Assembly: GCA_947166655.1 (NCBI GenBank)
Contig: CAMVFC010000028.1
Location: forward strand, 1 to 33,121
Source: an uncultured Prevotellaceae bacterium
GTDB taxonomy: Bacteria; Bacteroidota; Bacteroidia; Bacteroidales; Bacteroidaceae
Length of the DNA stretch: 33,121 nt
Direction of reading: 5' to 3'
Numbering within the stretch: the stretch's first letter is position 1; each line of letters opens with the position of its first letter. Positions 32,002-33,121 of this stretch are shown here, in pieces. The position numbers and the translations under genes are program-made. The notes beneath the pieces are model-generated. The model was not told where the DNA came from, made no database searches, and saw nothing but the letters and a program-made list of their open reading frames with translations.

Positions 32002-33121
32002 ATGCGAATTGAAGCTAAACTTACTCAGGCAATTACTGCTGCCATCAAGGATTTATATGGGCAGGAAGTGCCCGGCACTTTGGTGCAGCTCGGTGCCACG
32101 AAGAAGGAATTTGAAGGTCACTTGACGCTTGTCGTCTTCCCCTTTTTGAAGATGTCCCGCAAGAAACCCGAGGACACGGCGCAGGAGATCGGGCAGTATC
32201 TCGTGGAGAACCTGCCCGATGTGGTGGCACGTTTCAACGTGATTAAAGGTTTCCTCAATCTTGTTATCGCCGATGCCTGTTGGGTGAGTCTGCTGGCCGA
32301 CATCCAGAAGGAAGAACGTTACGGCTTGAAGCCTGTCACCGCCGATTCGCCGCTGGTGATGATTGAATACTCCTCCCCCAACACCAATAAGCCTCTTCAC
32401 CTCGGACACGTGCGCAACAATCTCCTCGGTTGGTCGCTGGCACAGGTGATGGAGGCCAACGGCAACCGCGTCGTCAAGACCAACATCGTCAACGACCGCG
32501 GCATCCACATCTGCAAGTCGATGCTGGCTTGGCTGAAGTGGGGAAACGGAGAGACGCCTGAATCCACCGGCAAGAAGGGCGATCATCTCATCGGCGACTA
32601 CTATGTGGCTTTCGACAAGCACTACCGTGCCGAGCTGAAAGAGCTGACGGAGCGCTTCGTGGCCGAAGGCATGGACGAAGAGGCTGCCAAGGAACGTGCC
32701 GAGAAGGAGAGTCAGCTCATGCAGGAAGCGCGTGCCATGCTTGTCAAATGGGAGAAGAACGACCCCGAGGTGCGTGCGCTGTGGAAGCGAATGAACGACT
32801 GGGTTTATGCTGGTTTCGACGAGACTTACAAGGCTCTCGGTGTCAGCTTCGATAAGATATATTATGAGAGCCAGACCTATCTCGAAGGTAAAGAGAAGGT
32901 GATGGAAGGCTTGGAGAAAGGTTTCTTCTACCGTCGCGATGATGGCAGCGTATGGGCTGACCTTACAGCTGAAGGGCTGGACGAGAAACTTCTTCTGCGT
33001 GCTGACGGCACCAGCGTCTATATGACACAGGACATCGGCACCGCTAAACTTCGTTTCCAGGACTTCCCCATCGACAAGATGATCTACGTCGTGGGCAACG
33101 AGCAGAACTATCACTTCCAGG
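32002..33121 (+). CDS. argS: Arginyl-tRNA synthetase (5' part, runs off the window)
   Basis: Class I aminoacyl-tRNA synthetase that charges tRNA-Arg. The first 373 codons are present; the 3' end lies beyond the window. The N-terminal tRNA D-loop binding domain (about 1-115) is followed by MIEYSSPNTNKPLHLGHVRNN, which contains the HIGH-type ATP site (HLGH). Then come the Rossmann catalytic domain with NIVNDRGIHICKSMLAW, the helical insertion around 190-260, and FYRRDDGSVW, SVYMTQDIGTAK and VVGNEQNYHFQ near the window edge. The ATG at 32002 fits the conserved start. It is preceded by its own -7 box and by the HU terminator, so it is probably transcribed separately from HU. Confidence 0.96.
   Translation, partial: MRIEAKLTQAITAAIKDLYGQEVPGTLVQLGATKKEFEGHLTLVVFPFLKMSRKKPEDTAQEIGQYLVENLPDVVARFNVIKGFLNLVIADACWVSLLADIQKEERYGLKPVTADSPLVMIEYSSPNTNKPLHLGHVRNNLLGWSLAQVMEANGNRVVKTNIVNDRGIHICKSMLAWLKWGNGETPESTGKKGDHLIGDYYVAFDKHYRAELKELTERFVAEGMDEEAAKERAEKESQLMQEARAMLVKWEKNDPEVRALWKRMNDWVYAGFDETYKALGVSFDKIYYESQTYLEGKEKVMEGLEKGFFYRRDDGSVWADLTAEGLDEKLLLRADGTSVYMTQDIGTAKLRFQDFPIDKMIYVVGNEQNYHFQ

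Noticed and set aside
32053..33114. Open frame of 353 codons on the minus strand opposite argS
   Set aside because: Complement of well-conserved argS; the product is composition-driven (Val/Leu/His-rich) with no recognisable family.

Overview
The window reads as a chromosomal segment of a Bacteroidales bacterium, most likely Prevotella or a close relative. Evidence: a Bacteroidetes-type FtsL-like protein, a fused SecD-SecF, an adjacent pair of genes resembling the glycine-lipid acyltransferases of Bacteroides, DUF4292 and TPR lipoproteins, and repeated matches to the Bacteroidetes promoter (TTTG about 19-21 bp before TAnnTTTG) instead of sigma70 boxes. Coding is dense and mostly housekeeping. 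No tRNA, rRNA, CRISPR, IS element or prophage was seen.

Layout. 1-15638 (minus strand): a partial TPR-like lipoprotein gene, then the division and cell wall (dcw) cluster. In transcription order it runs rsmH, ftsL-like, ftsI, murE, mraY, murD, ftsW, murG, murC, ftsQ, ftsA, ftsZ. It starts at a predicted promoter almost touching the rsmH start codon, and mraZ is not in its usual place in front. 15832-18137 (plus): an excellent promoter drives a small putative lipoprotein and a PlsC-type / GNAT acyltransferase pair (glsA-glsB-like). 18172-19530 (minus) is dgt. It diverges from 19635-24245 (plus): dut, a TPR lipoprotein, a DUF4292 lipoprotein and an EnvC-like protein with a degenerate LytM domain. 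24246-24936 has no convincing gene but holds a 22-bp-periodic palindrome array and a long hairpin. 24937-31356 (minus): xerD, a 95-bp near-perfect inverted repeat, secDF, an exo/endonuclease-phosphatase family protein and a rhomboid protease. 31589-33121 (plus): an HU gene with its own promoter and terminator, then the 5' part of argS.

How the genes fit together. The dcw products make UDP-MurNAc-pentapeptide (MurE, MurD, MurC), lipid I and II (MraY, MurG), and the septal synthase and divisome (FtsW, FtsI, FtsL, FtsQ, FtsA, FtsZ). The EnvC-like protein probably acts later, at daughter-cell separation. Dgt and Dut adjust the dNTP pool, the acyltransferase pair makes amino-acid lipids, and SecDF supports protein export.

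The most unusual material is non-coding: the 22-bp palindrome array near 24460-24569, the 95-bp inverted repeat between xerD and secDF, and three exact-length 23-bp tandem repeats between murC and ftsQ. Protein-level oddities are a FtsZ tail extending beyond a likely C-terminal peptide, an altered histidine motif in MraY, an Ala/Glu/Thr-rich insert in SecD, and the missing zinc ligands of the EnvC-like protein. All calls come from reading the sequence; no database search was run.
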